Assembly: GCA_947095535.1 (NCBI GenBank)
Contig: OX352774.1
Coordinates: forward strand, 79,484,416 to 79,548,415
Origin: Poecilobothrus nobilitatus
Lineage: Eukaryota; Arthropoda; Insecta; Diptera; Dolichopodidae
Direction: 5' to 3'
DNA: 64,000 nucleotides
Made by a program: the position numbers and the translations under genes. Of the stretch, positions 37,654 through 48,725 are shown in pieces; within the stretch, counting starts at the first letter, position 1; the number at the start of each line of letters is the position of its first letter. Under the pieces are notes generated by a model, which was given only the letters and a program-made list of their open reading frames with translations, ran no database searches and was not told where the DNA came from.

Positions 37654-37831
37654 GATTCTAAACGTCATAATGGATGGGAACTACACAAAGAAGATCTTCT
37701 GCAAAAATAGTTGTTTAATAAGATTTGTCTATAGAGTTGAAGACTCATTTAAGCTTTACTTTCAAATCTTTCTTCAATTTTATAAATCTTTGCTAAACGA
37801 ACGAAAAATAGAAAGCAATTTAGTCATTTGA
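37654..37831 (+). CDS. candidate coding exon (partial), function unknown
   Basis: A polypyrimidine stretch ending TTCTACTTTTGCAG (37640-37653) is followed by sequence less AT-rich than the surroundings. One frame stays open from the acceptor for 58 codons to a TGA at 37829-37831 (starting ILNVIMDGNYTKKIF). A second frame gives DSKRHNGWELHKEDLLQK then TAG at 37708-37710. Both are non-repetitive and protein-like, so I cannot choose. An AATAAA lies at about 37835. No family is recognised and no partner exon is certain, though another acceptor-led frame lies 320 bases downstream. It may instead be an old transposon piece. Confidence 0.25.
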
Positions 37832-38033
37832 AAGAATAAAAAAAAATGAAAGTAAAAAAGAAAAAAGGTAATTAAGTGAGATCCTCTTATCTATTCAAAT
37901 TTTGAGAATAGCGTTTTAGAGCACTTTTTCATTACCACTGCTTGATAGTTACAATAGATTTTGATCCGCTTTTTCATTAGTGACTAACTGGAACCTCTCG
38001 AAGATGTAGATTTGTATTTTTTTTTTATTTCAG

Positions 38034-38113
38034 TTGAGGATAAAATTGAATCTACTAGAATCCCTATAAATACTTTCGGAAATATTAAAGATATAACATC
38101 CTCCAATCCATAA
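38034..38113 (+). CDS. candidate terminal coding exon (partial), function unknown
   Basis: A T-rich tract ending TTTTTTTATTTCAG (to 38033) forms a strong acceptor. After two bases the frame reads 25 codons, EDKIESTRIPINTFGNIKDI then TSSNP, and a TAA at 38111-38113. Residue use is mixed and unlike the F/K/N-rich output of the AT background. It could be the last exon of a plus-strand gene whose previous exon is upstream, possibly the candidate at 37654. The gene is not identified. Chance occurrence of an acceptor-like string before a short open frame cannot be excluded. Confidence 0.25.
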
Positions 38114-39652
38114 AATGTAAAATGCATCCTTCAAAAAGAAAATGTAAAAAAGAACTGTTAAGCATAAAATCGAAATGTAGTGTTCTACTTGAATATCTAA
38201 AGACTTTGAAATGAATTTTTAAAACAAACAATAATCTTAACAATAACCTTAAAATTAAAGGTTAAGTATTGTTTTATATTCCATAGAAATATAAAATATT
38301 TTTTAATAGCCCTATTACAAAGACACTTAAACGAACCATTAGCTATATATTCAGAAAATATTTCATCTGAATAAAAATTACCTGTTTTTTGTTCACAGTC
38401 AGTTTAATTTTTATATCATTTTTTTTTTTTAAATGATAATTTTAAAATTTTGTTTTCTTTTAAAAAAAAAATAATTTAATGTTATTGTCATTAAAATGAA
38501 ATTTTTGGCTGCAATAAATTTTAATTGTTCCTTCCTGTCTCGACAAACGAAAAATTTAAACATTGTGTACTTTAATAATTCTTGTTTTTGCGACTATTAA
38601 ATTTATGTTTTGTGAATGTTATTCTCAAATTTTTAAATTGGAAGAAATTTTATTTTCATAGTGTTACAATGTGAGAAAGAAGACGGTATGTCTAAAGGTT
38701 TTTGTAAGCACATTTTCAAAGGATTTTAGGTTTTTAAAACGGCTCAAATAAAAATCATTCTAGAATTATATCTATTTTGACTCCTTTTAAACAAGTCTTA
38801 TGTATAAGCCGTTAATTATTTGACAAATGACGTAGTTGCTGGCGTTTTAATCGAAAGGCAAACATTTTTAAAATCCCGTTAGGTCATAGCCGATGATAGA
38901 ATAGCTTCAATTTTAGGATTTTAATTTACAGGGGGATAAACATTTTTAACATTTTTTCTAAACAAAGTACGTGTTGTAGAGGTAAGTAATGTTCATTTTA
39001 AAAATCTTATATCCGTGCATAAACTTCAGTAGTTTCTAATTTGAAGGGTTAAAAAGATACAAGAAGTAAAAAATTTTGTAAATAACGGTAATTTATATGC
39101 TAAATTGCAAAAATTATGCTATCCCTTTGTTTGACGTTGAAAATAATGCTTTCCTATTGTAAAAATTGGTTCAGACAACTTTTTCAGATATAGAAAAGCG
39201 TTGTTGTGAAGGAAGGTTCACAACAGTTACTAGTTACATATAAAACTGATTCTGGAACTTTGCAACTGTTATTAAAAATTATTTACTTATGTAACTTTAA
39301 TTTAAACGCTATATAAACTATGTAAACTGACGGATGGATTGACAAACGAAGAAAAATTTCAAATAGCTATATTCTACAAATCAAAAATTTTCTATTATAT
39401 TTTTATTATAAATAACTGGTGTCGAACTCTTCTTTAAGTAATGAAGGAATGACAAAAATATAATTGAACAAAAAGAAAAATTCTTCTCCATTACGTTTCC
39501 TAAAAATTTTTCCATATAATTGAAACATTACAATTAAATCAGGTTAAGGTGGGTTGAACTATGGAAATAAATAAAAATATTATTTTTTGATTTTGAGTTA
39601 GGTCATATTTTTATTTTTCTAATGCCTTGTTTTTTTGTGAAATTTGAATAGG
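38114..39652. other. AT-rich non-coding stretch
   Basis: No supportable gene. Around 38830-38960 the sequence is a little more mixed and may be old repeat DNA, but no second copy was found. Confidence 0.45.
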
Positions 39653-39702
39653 TTTTATGCTATTATAAAATAAAATATTTTTTATTTTATAATAGCATAA
39701 AA
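39653..39702. repeat. 23-bp perfect hairpin with 4-base loop
   Basis: Arms 39653-39675 and 39680-39702 are exact reverse complements, starting TTTTATGCTATTATAAAATA. The loop is TATT. The composition is AT-simple, but the TATGCTATTATAA portion makes chance unlikely. Confidence 0.9.
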
Positions 39703-39859
39703 TTAATGTAAAATTATATTCTTAAGTGATGTTCTGACTATGAACGTATATATAGAATAGTGGGCACATTTTGACATTCTATATTTACATACGTTTCGTT
39801 TTGATCAATAGATAGTTTTTGAATATAAATGACAATAATTAATTTTTACCGACCGCATA

Positions 39860-40250
39860 CATTAATGTATAAGGTAAGTATTGTTTTCACACCAAAAATT
39901 TTGTACCCGCAATTTTTGCAAATATGCAGTACTCCGGTGCGTAGAAAGCTATAAAATCCGGGGGGTAGAAAGTTGTAAACTAATTTTGAGCGTTGATGTC
40001 TGTTTGTGTGTGTGTGGGTATGCCCGTGACCACGTGTATAACCTAAACGAATTTCGTATTTAACCTTTTGACATAAATATCTCGGATTGATATGCTTTTA
40101 GAGCAAATCGTACAACTGCAAGTGGTCTACTAGTGTCATTTTTAAGTTTTTTGCGGATATTTCGTAACAGGAAAATATTGTGAGAAACATTATTAAGAAA
40201 AAGTTATTACACAACTTTGCCATAGAACATTTTTTGATCCGACCAACTTT
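39860..40250. repeat. probable dispersed-repeat relic
   Basis: A less AT-rich segment with a GTGTGTGTGTGGGTATG tract, TATCTCGGATTGATATGCTT and GCAAATCGTACAACTG. This phrasing is typical of dispersed insect repeats, but no second copy lies in the window, so the call is inference. The 60-codon plus frame at 39881-40063 lies inside and is not supported as a gene. Confidence 0.3.
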
Positions 40251-43200
40251 AAGGCTTTTTTAATTTTTCCTAAGTCCAAATTTCATACATATTATTATTA
40301 CACTCCATATGCATTATATGAACAAACTTCTTTGTTTTTTTTTATCTCTTGTGTATCTTTAAAAATTTATATAGGACGTATGCCTATATTCTATTGGTGA
40401 TGAATGATGATGATGCAAAATTCAAACTGAATTTTTGTTAGTAGATTCAAGATTATTATGCTTGTTATGCTTGTTTTATATTTGTTTACAGTTATTATTT
40501 TTACTTCTAAAATTTTTGAAAAAATCATGTACATATGTATGTATGTTTGGTATGAATGGATCTATGAATGTACATATTTTTACGATTAATTAATTGCCTT
40601 TTATTGTTATTGAATAAAAAAAAATGTTATGAGGCGTATTTTTCTTTTTTAGTTCAGAGCAGAACCAAAAAAAAAATTTGTTTTTCTTTTTTCACTCTGA
40701 ATGATCAAAGTTTATCTTTTGTGTTTCATTACGAGTGTGTTTTTCATTCACAGTACGCTCATAATATGGATCTAAATGTTCGATTTTCATTTACAGATAT
40801 CGTAGAGTATTTGAATTTAAATGTCAAAAATTTTATTTTTTTTTATATGATTTGACAATTTTGACAGATTAAAGCTCTATTGTGTTTCAAAATTATTTCG
40901 GAGCGTTCAGCGTCTGTTCAGAACGTACTCTGTGTACTCGATATCTGTTCAGAGCACAAATCTAAACTAAAAAAAAGAAAAACACCCAATATTATTAGAA
41001 GTTATTTTACTTTGATATAAATGATTATGAAAAAAATCTATGAAATTTCGCATTATGCTTTTCGTGTAATAGCGTGCATTATGTATTCGTGTATTATGCT
41101 TTTGGTCCTGTGGCAGAAACAGCTGATTTTTTTTTTAAATTATATTGAAAATTTTTGTTTTATTTGTTGCCATAGTTACAAAATTTAAGGTAGGCATTTT
41201 CGTATTATTTTCATGTGTGGTACTGTGGATTGGGTTTTGTAGATATTTCAAGACTCTCTATATAAATATTATACTCAGTTTTGTTTTCTTTAAATTTTTT
41301 TAAAAATTCTTTTTTGTTTTTTTTTAAATTCTGAAGGTAATTCACCTATCAAAGTATATCAACTCTACTATAACCCTATATATGTATTATGTTTTATACA
41401 AGTTGTTATACTTTTTAACTATGATAGTGCCCTTTATCACTTATTACAAAAGAAAATTATATACCTACCTATATAGTTTTATTTTTCAAAATTAAGTGTT
41501 TCTTTTAAATTTTGATTTTATTTTCTTTCGGCTTTTTATATAATATTTTTCATAAATAACATAAAGGATGAAGGTCCTTAATCATTTTTATGTAGAAAAT
41601 GTTTGTATTGTAAAAAATTATTTTTTTTTGTTTTTTTATATTAAATGAAAACAATATTTTTCATTTTTGAATTTTTTTTTTTTTTTTTTTATTTTATTAT
41701 TTTAATGTGTCAATTAAATTTAATTTAAAATTTTAAAATATTCTATACAGTATTTTTGTAGTATAAAACATTAAAATATAGTGACATATGTGTATTGTTG
41801 CTTTTTTTAGCACAAAAAAAAAAAAAAAAAATGAATCTCTTAACATTGTATACAATATAGTTGTTATAAGCTTTTTTTTCCAGTTTTAACCCTTATTCTT
41901 GCATTTAATCTTTATATTCTCGTATGTTCATAAATGTATATATAATATGTATATATAATATAATATAAGTATTAGGTATATATTAAATAATTATTCGCTT
42001 GAGTAAAATTTATTTTAATACCATATAAAAAAAAAAAATGTGAAAAAAAAAAAAAAAACAGAAGTGAAATTTTAAATTTAAATTAAAAAGTTACACCTGA
42101 AGAGTTTACAAAAAAACGAAACGAAAAAGGAAAAGTTCATTTATTTTTATTATATGTTTTTTTTTTCCCATTAAAACCACTTCAAATAAAACACTTTTCC
42201 GCATACGCTTAATGCTAATTTGTATATGTTGAAATTCTTAATGTGTTGATGTTGTATTTGAATCTGAATCTCTTGTTTAAAAAAAAAAAAAAAAAGAGAG
42301 AAAGAAAAACCTTCACCTCTACATACATTATATAAAAATCATCTCAAGTTTATTCCATCACAATTCTTATTATCACGTACCTATTCTTTATTTATTTATT
42401 TATTTTTTTTTTGAATTAAAAGTTTAGGTGTTGCCAACTTGAAAAGTGTTGGAAAAGTGAAGAGAAGGCAAGGCTTTTTTTTTTTTTTGTGTGTATATTT
42501 TAAATTAGATCAAGTTCTACAAAACAATTTTAAGCTATTTTAAGCTTATTTACATTTTCTGTTAATGAATTTAATTTACATTTATTTCGAAAATATTTTA
42601 ATTATTATTTTTTTTTTTTTTTTGTGTGATGTTTTTTTTTGTTTTTTCTCTGTATGAACTTAAAGAAAATTCACCTCAATTGAAATTTTAAATTTCATAA
42701 TAAAGGACTATATGAATGGAAAATGGGGGATGGTGGATGGGGTGGATTGGAAAATGTATGACAATTTTTTTTTTTTTTGAAAATAATATGCATAAATGTG
42801 TACTATAAGAGTGTTATGAGTTAGACATGTTGATTTTTTTTTTTTTTTATTTTTGATTTAAATCTAAAGTTTCTTTAAATTGATTATACTTTAGAAAGAT
42901 TATTTAGTATTCATAAATGCAAATTATAAATGTAATCTTTTATTTTTTTTGTTTTTGTTTTTTGATATGAGAGTTTTTATATTTTAATTTAAATTTAATT
43001 ATATATGTACATTTGTTTTTAAAAAGTTTTCAATTTAATGAATTTTGAAATTTTTATATTGAATTTAAATTAATTTTGAGATTTATTCCTTGTTGACATT
43101 ATCATAATTTTTAAAATGATTTAATGAAAACGTAATTTTGAACTATTATAGATTTCAAACGTGATTTTAAAATAATTTATATATATGTATATGTATTATA

Positions 43201-44870
43201 TAGTGACATAATGGTTATGTACTTTGTAATACATTTATAATTACAATTTTAAACGTCACAATTAACACACAAAAAATGGAAATACATTTTTAGAAAATTT
43301 TGTTTTTAAAGTGCTTTCAATCTTAATTTCAATGTAATAATAAACAAAATATTAAAAGGCTGAAATGTGAACTAAAATAAACGAAACGAAACGATACGAA
43401 ATGCAAAAGTTCAACAGTATATGTAAAAATATTCAAATATTCAATTAAGAAACAATAAACGCTTGTTCCGTTCATTTAGTTTGTTAAAATTTTAAATGTA
43501 ATTTTTAGATGGCGCTATAATAAGTTCAGTAACAATCGAACTTTATGAACGTTTAAACGTTAAATAATAAGAAATAAAAAAAAAAATTAAAAAATTTTTG
43601 TTTTATTAAATTTTGATAGAATTGGTAAAAGAAGAAAAACTTTTATATAAAAAAAGGCACCCAAAATACATGAATAAAATCGAAAAACGTAAAGACTGCT
43701 GTATAATTAGTGGAAAGAAAACGATTTTATTTTAAAGGCTAGCTACTGCATAATATTTACCTGCATTTTAAAACAGGTAATTCTTTTTTGTATGAAGAAT
43801 TAGCCTGCATCTTTGTTCTTAATTTCCAAAAAATTTCGACTGAGGTTTAGTTTTTTTTATATAACTCTATTTTTATTTTTCTACTTCTTAAATCGTCGGC
43901 CATTACAAGATATAAATTCATTAAATTTACTATTCATTATTTTTTATTTAATAAAATTTTCAAATAATGCGAAATAGTTTTGTCTTTATGTAAATGAAAA
44001 ATATTATAGTTATAATAATTTTGATGTTTCAGTATTTAGAATTGACAGAAAATTGACGTTCATACGATTACATAACTTATATATTTTGGCCAAATTGTCA
44101 TTTTTATGTAAAGTTAACTTCACTTCGTTCAATATAGTAATAATATTTAATCAAGTTATCATAGATAAATAATTTATTCGTTTCATTTATTTTGGTTGCC
44201 ATCGATGTCAAATAAAAAAAAAATGATTAAAAAGATATAAAGAACTAGTTTCAGTTTTTAGTTTATATTTGATAAAAAAAACATGATACGTACTTTAAAA
44301 AAAATTTCTAGAACATCTAAAGGGTGTAATTAAGATTTAAATATATTGTCAGTCAGTTTTAATCCAGTTCTTGTGAACAAATTTTTTGTTTTTTTTTGTA
44401 TATACATAGCTATATGTATATAAAAAATAAAATTTTGAGATATAAGCGTGTTATATGTTAGCCCTGAAACCTCGAAGATTCTTTTATTGAATAACAAGTA
44501 AGTAGTAGAACAAAACATTGTAGTAGTAGTTGGAACATTGTAGTAGGACAAAAATAGTTGAAAAGGCATTTGTTGTAAATTTCTCCAGTAAACCGTAATT
44601 AGATAATTCAATGTATTTATTCGAGTAGTATCATTAAGAGTAAAGGAATTTGAAAGAACCAAGAGCATACATAATATTCTTTTATATATTCCGGATATAT
44701 TAATCTGAGATAAGTTAATGCGACTTCAATACGAAAGGTTTTATATAACAAATATACCGTTCATTAATAATGATAGTAGATAAGAACATACAATATTTAA
44801 AAGGCAACTTAGGAAATATTAACAGGAATTATATCAAATCAAAACTTTTATTTCAATACATTATTTTGGG
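40251..44870. other. AT-rich non-coding stretch
   Basis: No supportable gene. 40900-40965 contains three CTGTTCAGA/CGTTCAG-type repeats. 41060-41105 repeats CGTGTAATAGCGTGCATTAT and ATTCGTGTATTATGCTTTT. An (ACGAA)-like tract lies near 43380-43400. The 112-codon minus frame at 44330-44668 is the second longest in the window; it has an unremarkable composition and no recognised motif. Confidence 0.5.
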
Positions 44871-45082
44871 ATCTCGGTGGCCTAGTGCCTAAGAGCGTAT
44901 GAAATATGATGTAAACACCGAGAGAGTGTGAGTTCAAATACCACACCCGTCGTAAAACTAATTCCTCCTTACGACATTTTTTTTTTTATACTAAAACCAC
45001 CAACTAGGAATATAATATTTTGTACTTGAAGTAGTTGTGATTATATGGGATGGGATAGGGATGGAACAAATGAGGATAATGG
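44871..45082 (-). mobile_element. 212-bp repeat, copy 1: inverted tRNA-like module plus LINE 3' end
   Basis: Identical by eye to 45364-45575 over all 212 bases, including an 11-base T run. On the plus strand it begins with a tRNA-like head: an A-box-like TGGCCTAGTGCCTAAGAGC at 44878-44896 and a B-box-like GTGAGTTCAAATACCAC at about 44928-44944. A stem follows (GTCGTAA 44949-44955 with TTACGAC 44969-44975). The rest is the antisense of the 3' UTR and last ~14 codons of the LINE present at 45537-46235. Its minus-strand 3' boundary equals that of copy 2 while its 5' boundary differs, as expected for a 5'-truncated LINE insertion. No target-site duplication is obvious. Confidence 0.7.
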
Positions 45083-45260
45083 TCACATAAATTTCATTCC
45101 ATCTTTAGCACTTGATTTTAATTCCAACGTATTATCTACTGGTAAGATTCTACTTATTCGTCGAAAACATTTAACCCATTTTATTTTAATTTTGTTTTCA
45201 AATTATGTTTTAAGTCTTAAATTTAAACTTAAAAATTTAACCATTAGTGTAATTCTTAAG
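45083..45260 (+). repeat. D3 repeat, copy 1
   Basis: Aligns with 47290-47480: GGTCACATAAATTTCATTCC, CTTGATTTTAATTC, AACGTATTATCTA, TTTTATTTTAATTTTGTTTT, AATTATGTTTTAAGTCTT and AAAATTTAACCATTAGTGTA occur in the same order with small indels. It starts exactly where the 212-bp repeat ends. The plus-strand 98-codon frame at 45045-45341 spans this junction and is not a gene. Copy 2 lies just upstream of a transposase tail, so D3 may be part of that DNA transposon (inference). Confidence 0.7.
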
Positions 45261-45363
45261 AAGTTTTTCGTCTTTGAATTAAAAACTTTTTGGTTCAAAC
45301 TTTGGCCAGATTTTATCCAAAAAAATAATACAATTATCTAAAATTAATTTAAAATTAATACAA

Positions 45364-45575
45364 ATCTCGGTGGCCTAGTGCCTAAGAGCGTATGAAATAT
45401 GATGTAAACACCGAGAGAGTGTGAGTTCAAATACCACACCCGTCGTAAAACTAATTCCTCCTTACGACATTTTTTTTTTTATACTAAAACCACCAACTAG
45501 GAATATAATATTTTGTACTTGAAGTAGTTGTGATTATATGGGATGGGATAGGGATGGAACAAATGAGGATAATGG
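45364..45575 (-). mobile_element. 212-bp repeat, copy 2: inverted tRNA-like module and LINE 3' UTR
   Basis: Second identical copy, 493 bases downstream of the first. Here it is continuous with the LINE coding relic: the minus-strand frame stops at 45534-45536, and the 3' UTR runs down to 45364. It passes through the stem (45442-45448 with 45462-45468) and the tRNA-like sequence in reverse. Either the LINE's own 3' end is an inverted tRNA-like module, or a SINE inserted there and was co-mobilised. Confidence 0.7.
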
Positions 45576-46235
45576 GGAGTTCAGGAGTAAATTGGAGAAC
45601 AATCTGTTGAGATTCTTCTTAAATTTGGGTAAATTGTAATTGTCAAAACCGCCAACTTTTGGGAATACGGTGGATGGTAATAAATTCCACATTTTTGCAG
45701 TTCTAACAACAAACGAATTGCTATAACCAGTAGAGTACCACTTGGGTAGTTCCACATAGGGTAGTTCCTCTTGTGGTCCGATGGAATTGTTTAAGAGGAG
45801 GCATCAGTGATTTTATTTCAACTGAGCAATTAGTGTCATTACCTACAAAATATCTATAAAAAATAGAAAGAGCTGCTATATTACGATGGATGTCAAGCGA
45901 GGCTATAGTACTACTCACTATGGGGTCATTAATTAGACGAATGGCGCGTTTTTGAACTCGATCGAGAAAGTTTAAGGAAGTGGATGAGGCGCCAGCCCAA
46001 ATATGTGATTTATATTCCATCTTAGACCGTATATATGCTTTATAGATTTTGGAACCTTCCTTGAAGAGAAATAAGATTTACACCTAAAAAGAAAACCCAA
46101 GTATTTGACAGCACTTTTTGCTATATCAAAAATATGATAATTCCACATTATTGTTTGATTTAGCTGCATGTCCAAAATGTTCAGGTTCTCTAATCGGTGC
46201 ACTATTTCCCCAAGAATCTCAGATTTACAGCCACG
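45534..46235 (-). pseudogene. non-LTR retrotransposon RT C-terminal region, frameshifted
   Basis: Three overlapping minus-strand frames join into one LINE tail with two frameshifts. The first (to about 46045) reads MQLNQTIMWNYHIFDIAKSA then VKYLGFLFRCKSYFSS. The second (to about 45760) begins KMEYKSHIWAGASS and continues LDRVQKRAIRLIND and LSIFYRYFVG. The third has FVVRTAKMWNLLPSTVFP and a final LSHPI stop. The order 'W..HI...a.k...LGFL.RC', 'k.EY.sHiWaGA', 'Ld.vQkRAirLI.D', 'alsiFYRy..G', 'R.a.lWN.LPs.vFP' is the C-terminal half of a widespread arthropod LINE reverse transcriptase. The catalytic palm is missing, so the copy is 5'-truncated near 46235. It is inactive. Its 3' UTR is described at 45364-45575. 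Confidence 0.85.
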
Positions 46236-47289
46236 CCTGAAAAGAAAAGACTATGTATGCAATTTCTTTGTCACATTTTTCTGGCATTTTGATGGTATAT
46301 TCCCCACTAAAAAAAATTAATTTTCTTTAAAAATACAATATTTTTGTTATATATGTTGTAAGTTTTTCAAAGTTTTCTCATAAACACTTTTTTTTTTTTT
46401 TTTATTTAAATTTGAGAAGAATGTTTAAAAGTAATGAATAGAAAATATAAAAAAAAAAAAGAAAGTCATTGAAAGGAAATAAAAAATTATTAATAAAAAG
46501 TTTTTCAAATATGTCTACCACATGCAAAGAAAGTTATTTTAATATTTTTAATATAAATTTACCTTTTTTCTATTATAAGTGTTCTTTAATTAAATTAAAT
46601 TATATTTTTTATTATTTGTCAACAAATTTTTATTATCATTATATATATTTTTTTTTTTTTTTACGTTTTAGTTGAAGAAGACTTCAAGTGGTTCTTTACA
46701 AATTCATTATAAATTTCTAAACTTACATGTATGACTATTGTTATATTATTGTAAAATTCTTTGAATTTTTGTATTCTAATATAAATGTAACGATTTATAA
46801 AGTATTGTTTCAATATAATACTTTAGTTGGTTTAGTTTCAGTGGTTAAATTAATTTATAACATTTAAGAAATTCTATTTTTATATTAACTAATTTGAAGA
46901 TCAGGACTTAAATTTCTTTTTTCCTTGAATTCTGTTTGTATCTACTTTTGCAATAATTTATGCTTGTTTGTATGTTTGTTCTGTTTGTATGTTTGAAAAA
47001 TGTGCTTATGGTTATGGGAAGATATAAAGGTAAAAGACTAAGGATATTGGGTGAGTTTTTTGAAAAGCTGTTAGGTAGTCCATATATTATATAAAAGCGT
47101 CCCTGGTAATTTGGACTATAGTCAGTATTATTGAAAGCTTCTTGTTTTTTTTTTCCTTTCACTTGAAATTTCACTTAAATGCAGATTTTGTTGGTTTTTA
47201 GTTTGGCACTTGTTTAATATGATTTAACTATCAAATTCTTTAAGATTTGATGTATTTTTTTTTTTTTTAAATATTGAGTACACAGTGAA
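46236..47289. other. AT-rich non-coding stretch
   Basis: No supportable gene. The minus frame at 46908-47174 (88 codons) is lysine/asparagine-rich with no motif. No repeat boundary is seen until D3 copy 2 at 47290. Confidence 0.45.
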
Positions 47290-47480
47290 GGTCACATAAA
47301 TTTCATTCCATTTTAAGATCATGCACTTGATTTTAATTCAAACGTATTATCTATTGGTAAGGTATTACTTATTACTCGTATTACTCGTCGAAAAAATTTG
47401 ACCCCATTTTATTTTAATTTTGTTTTTAAATTATGTTTTAAGTCTTTAAAATTATGCTTAAAAATTTAACCATTAGTGTA
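47290..47480 (+). repeat. D3 repeat, copy 2
   Basis: Matches 45083-45260 in order, with a small insertion (a repeated ATTACTCGT near 47370-47390). It is followed 25 bases later by the transposase C-terminal relic. Confidence 0.7.
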
Positions 47481-47505
47481 AAAAATTAAAAATTAGTAAA
47501 AAAAA

Positions 47506-47616
47506 AATGAACGACTTGATTTAGTAGAAAAAGTGCTCGAAAATTGGGTTCATCGAATTCGTTCCTGCAAAAGAAGTTGTGGAGGCCATTTGAATGACGT
47601 ATTATTGAGAACTTAA
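47506..47616 (+). pseudogene. DDE transposase C-terminal remnant
   Basis: A plus-strand frame of 36 codons ends in TAA at 47614-47616. It reads NERLDLVEKVLENWVHRIR, then SCKRSCGGHLNDVLLRT. The pattern 'v.eNwv.Ri..Ck.srGGHLnDvifh' at the extreme C-terminus is characteristic of insect DDE (Tc1/mariner/IS630-superfamily-like) transposases, from my recollection of such proteins. Upstream the frame is lost, with the D3 repeat instead of catalytic-domain sequence, so this is a 5'-deleted copy. About 100 bases downstream, TTGGAAAACCCTGTATAATG at 47710-47729 resembles the right terminus of such elements (…ACCCTGTA with a TA target). Inactive. Confidence 0.55.
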
Positions 47617-47709
47617 TTGTATCGATTGTACTTCACATTAAATAAAAAACATTTGAATTTCCTTAACAATTAGTGTGTTTTTTTTTGAAAAGAAATCATA
47701 TCACTCAAA

Positions 47710-47727
47710 TTGGAAAACCCTGTATAA
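47710..47727. mobile_element. probable transposon right terminus
   Basis: TTGGAAAACCCTGTATA is the usual wording of the right end of short insect Tc1/mariner-like elements, reversed TACAGGGTTTTCCAA. It sits 94 bases after the transposase stop codon. The matching left end was not found in the window. Confidence 0.4.
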
Positions 47728-47737
47728 TGTAAATGCG

Positions 47738-47792
47738 GATAGTCTAGAGTTGACACATACAACTTTACACTCTTCCTTATTTTTTTTTTTTT
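47738..47792 (+). repeat. D1 terminal block, isolated copy
   Basis: GGATAGTCTAGAGTTGACAC, then ACAACTTTACACTCTTCC and a T run. It matches the 3' block of the D1 family (compare 57925-57990 and 51430-51475). It abuts the putative transposon terminus, suggesting insertion into or beside an older D1 copy. Confidence 0.5.
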
Positions 47793-48668
47793 TTGTTTAA
47801 TTATACTAATTTGTATAAATAAGATCTGTTCTATATAGTTCTTAAAAAAAAAAAACAAAACGTTTGTACTATTGTAAATAAATATGTAGGTATTTTAATT
47901 GTTTTCTTAAATGTTTTTACAATTTTATTATCACTATTAAGTAATTAAATGACAAACAGGCTGTCAACTTAAAAAAAAGAAAAAAAATAAGTTTTGTCTC
48001 AATTATAATATTTCGATTTCATTCTAATTATTTTTAAATTTTAAAAGTTTCAATTGTTTTATTTTTAAAAAATACAAGTGGTTTTGTTTTTTTTTTAATA
48101 ATATAAAAAATTAATTATTTTTTAATAAAAATTTTTTCTATTTTAACTTTTAAATTAATTTTAAATAATTTTTTTTCTTCTTTTTTTTTTTCAGGTAAGT
48201 GTTACAAGACATGTATAACATGGAATGATGCTATTTGACTGTTGTTAGCTATTAAGTATTATTTTTAATTACATTTTATAAAACTTTTCTATAATAATTT
48301 TCAGTAGTTGTGACTTTTGTTTTTTTTTGTTTGTTTTTTTTTTGAAATAAATTAATTTATAATTGTTAAAAGTGAAAACACGAAAGCATATTTTTTCTTA
48401 GACGACATTTTGTCTGGGATCATTAAAAGCAAAGGGAAATATTTTGTTACTTTTTAAAAGTAAGCCTTGTCTCATTAATATTTAAGTATCATTAATATCG
48501 TTTCTATATATATATATATAGAAACGATATATATATACGTATATATACATTATATATATATATATAGTACGATTTTTTTTATGGTGTGTAGTGGAAAAGA
48601 ATTTATTTTTAAAATGTGCACTTTGTTATTTTTATAATGAATATTTTAATTGTAAAATAAAAATACAT

Positions 48669-48725
<57 letters not shown>

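Noticed and set aside
44330..44668. 112-codon minus-strand open frame
   Set aside because: No recognisable motif, no splice or promoter context, composition like the background; length is possible by chance in 64 kb of six-frame AT-rich DNA.
44871..44944. Functional tRNA gene
   Set aside because: A- and B-box-like strings are present, but no credible cloverleaf with acceptor stem and anticodon arm can be drawn; it recurs as a repeat module.
45045..45341. 98-codon plus-strand frame
   Set aside because: Spans the 212-bp LINE/tRNA-like repeat and the D3 repeat; its start is antisense LINE sequence.
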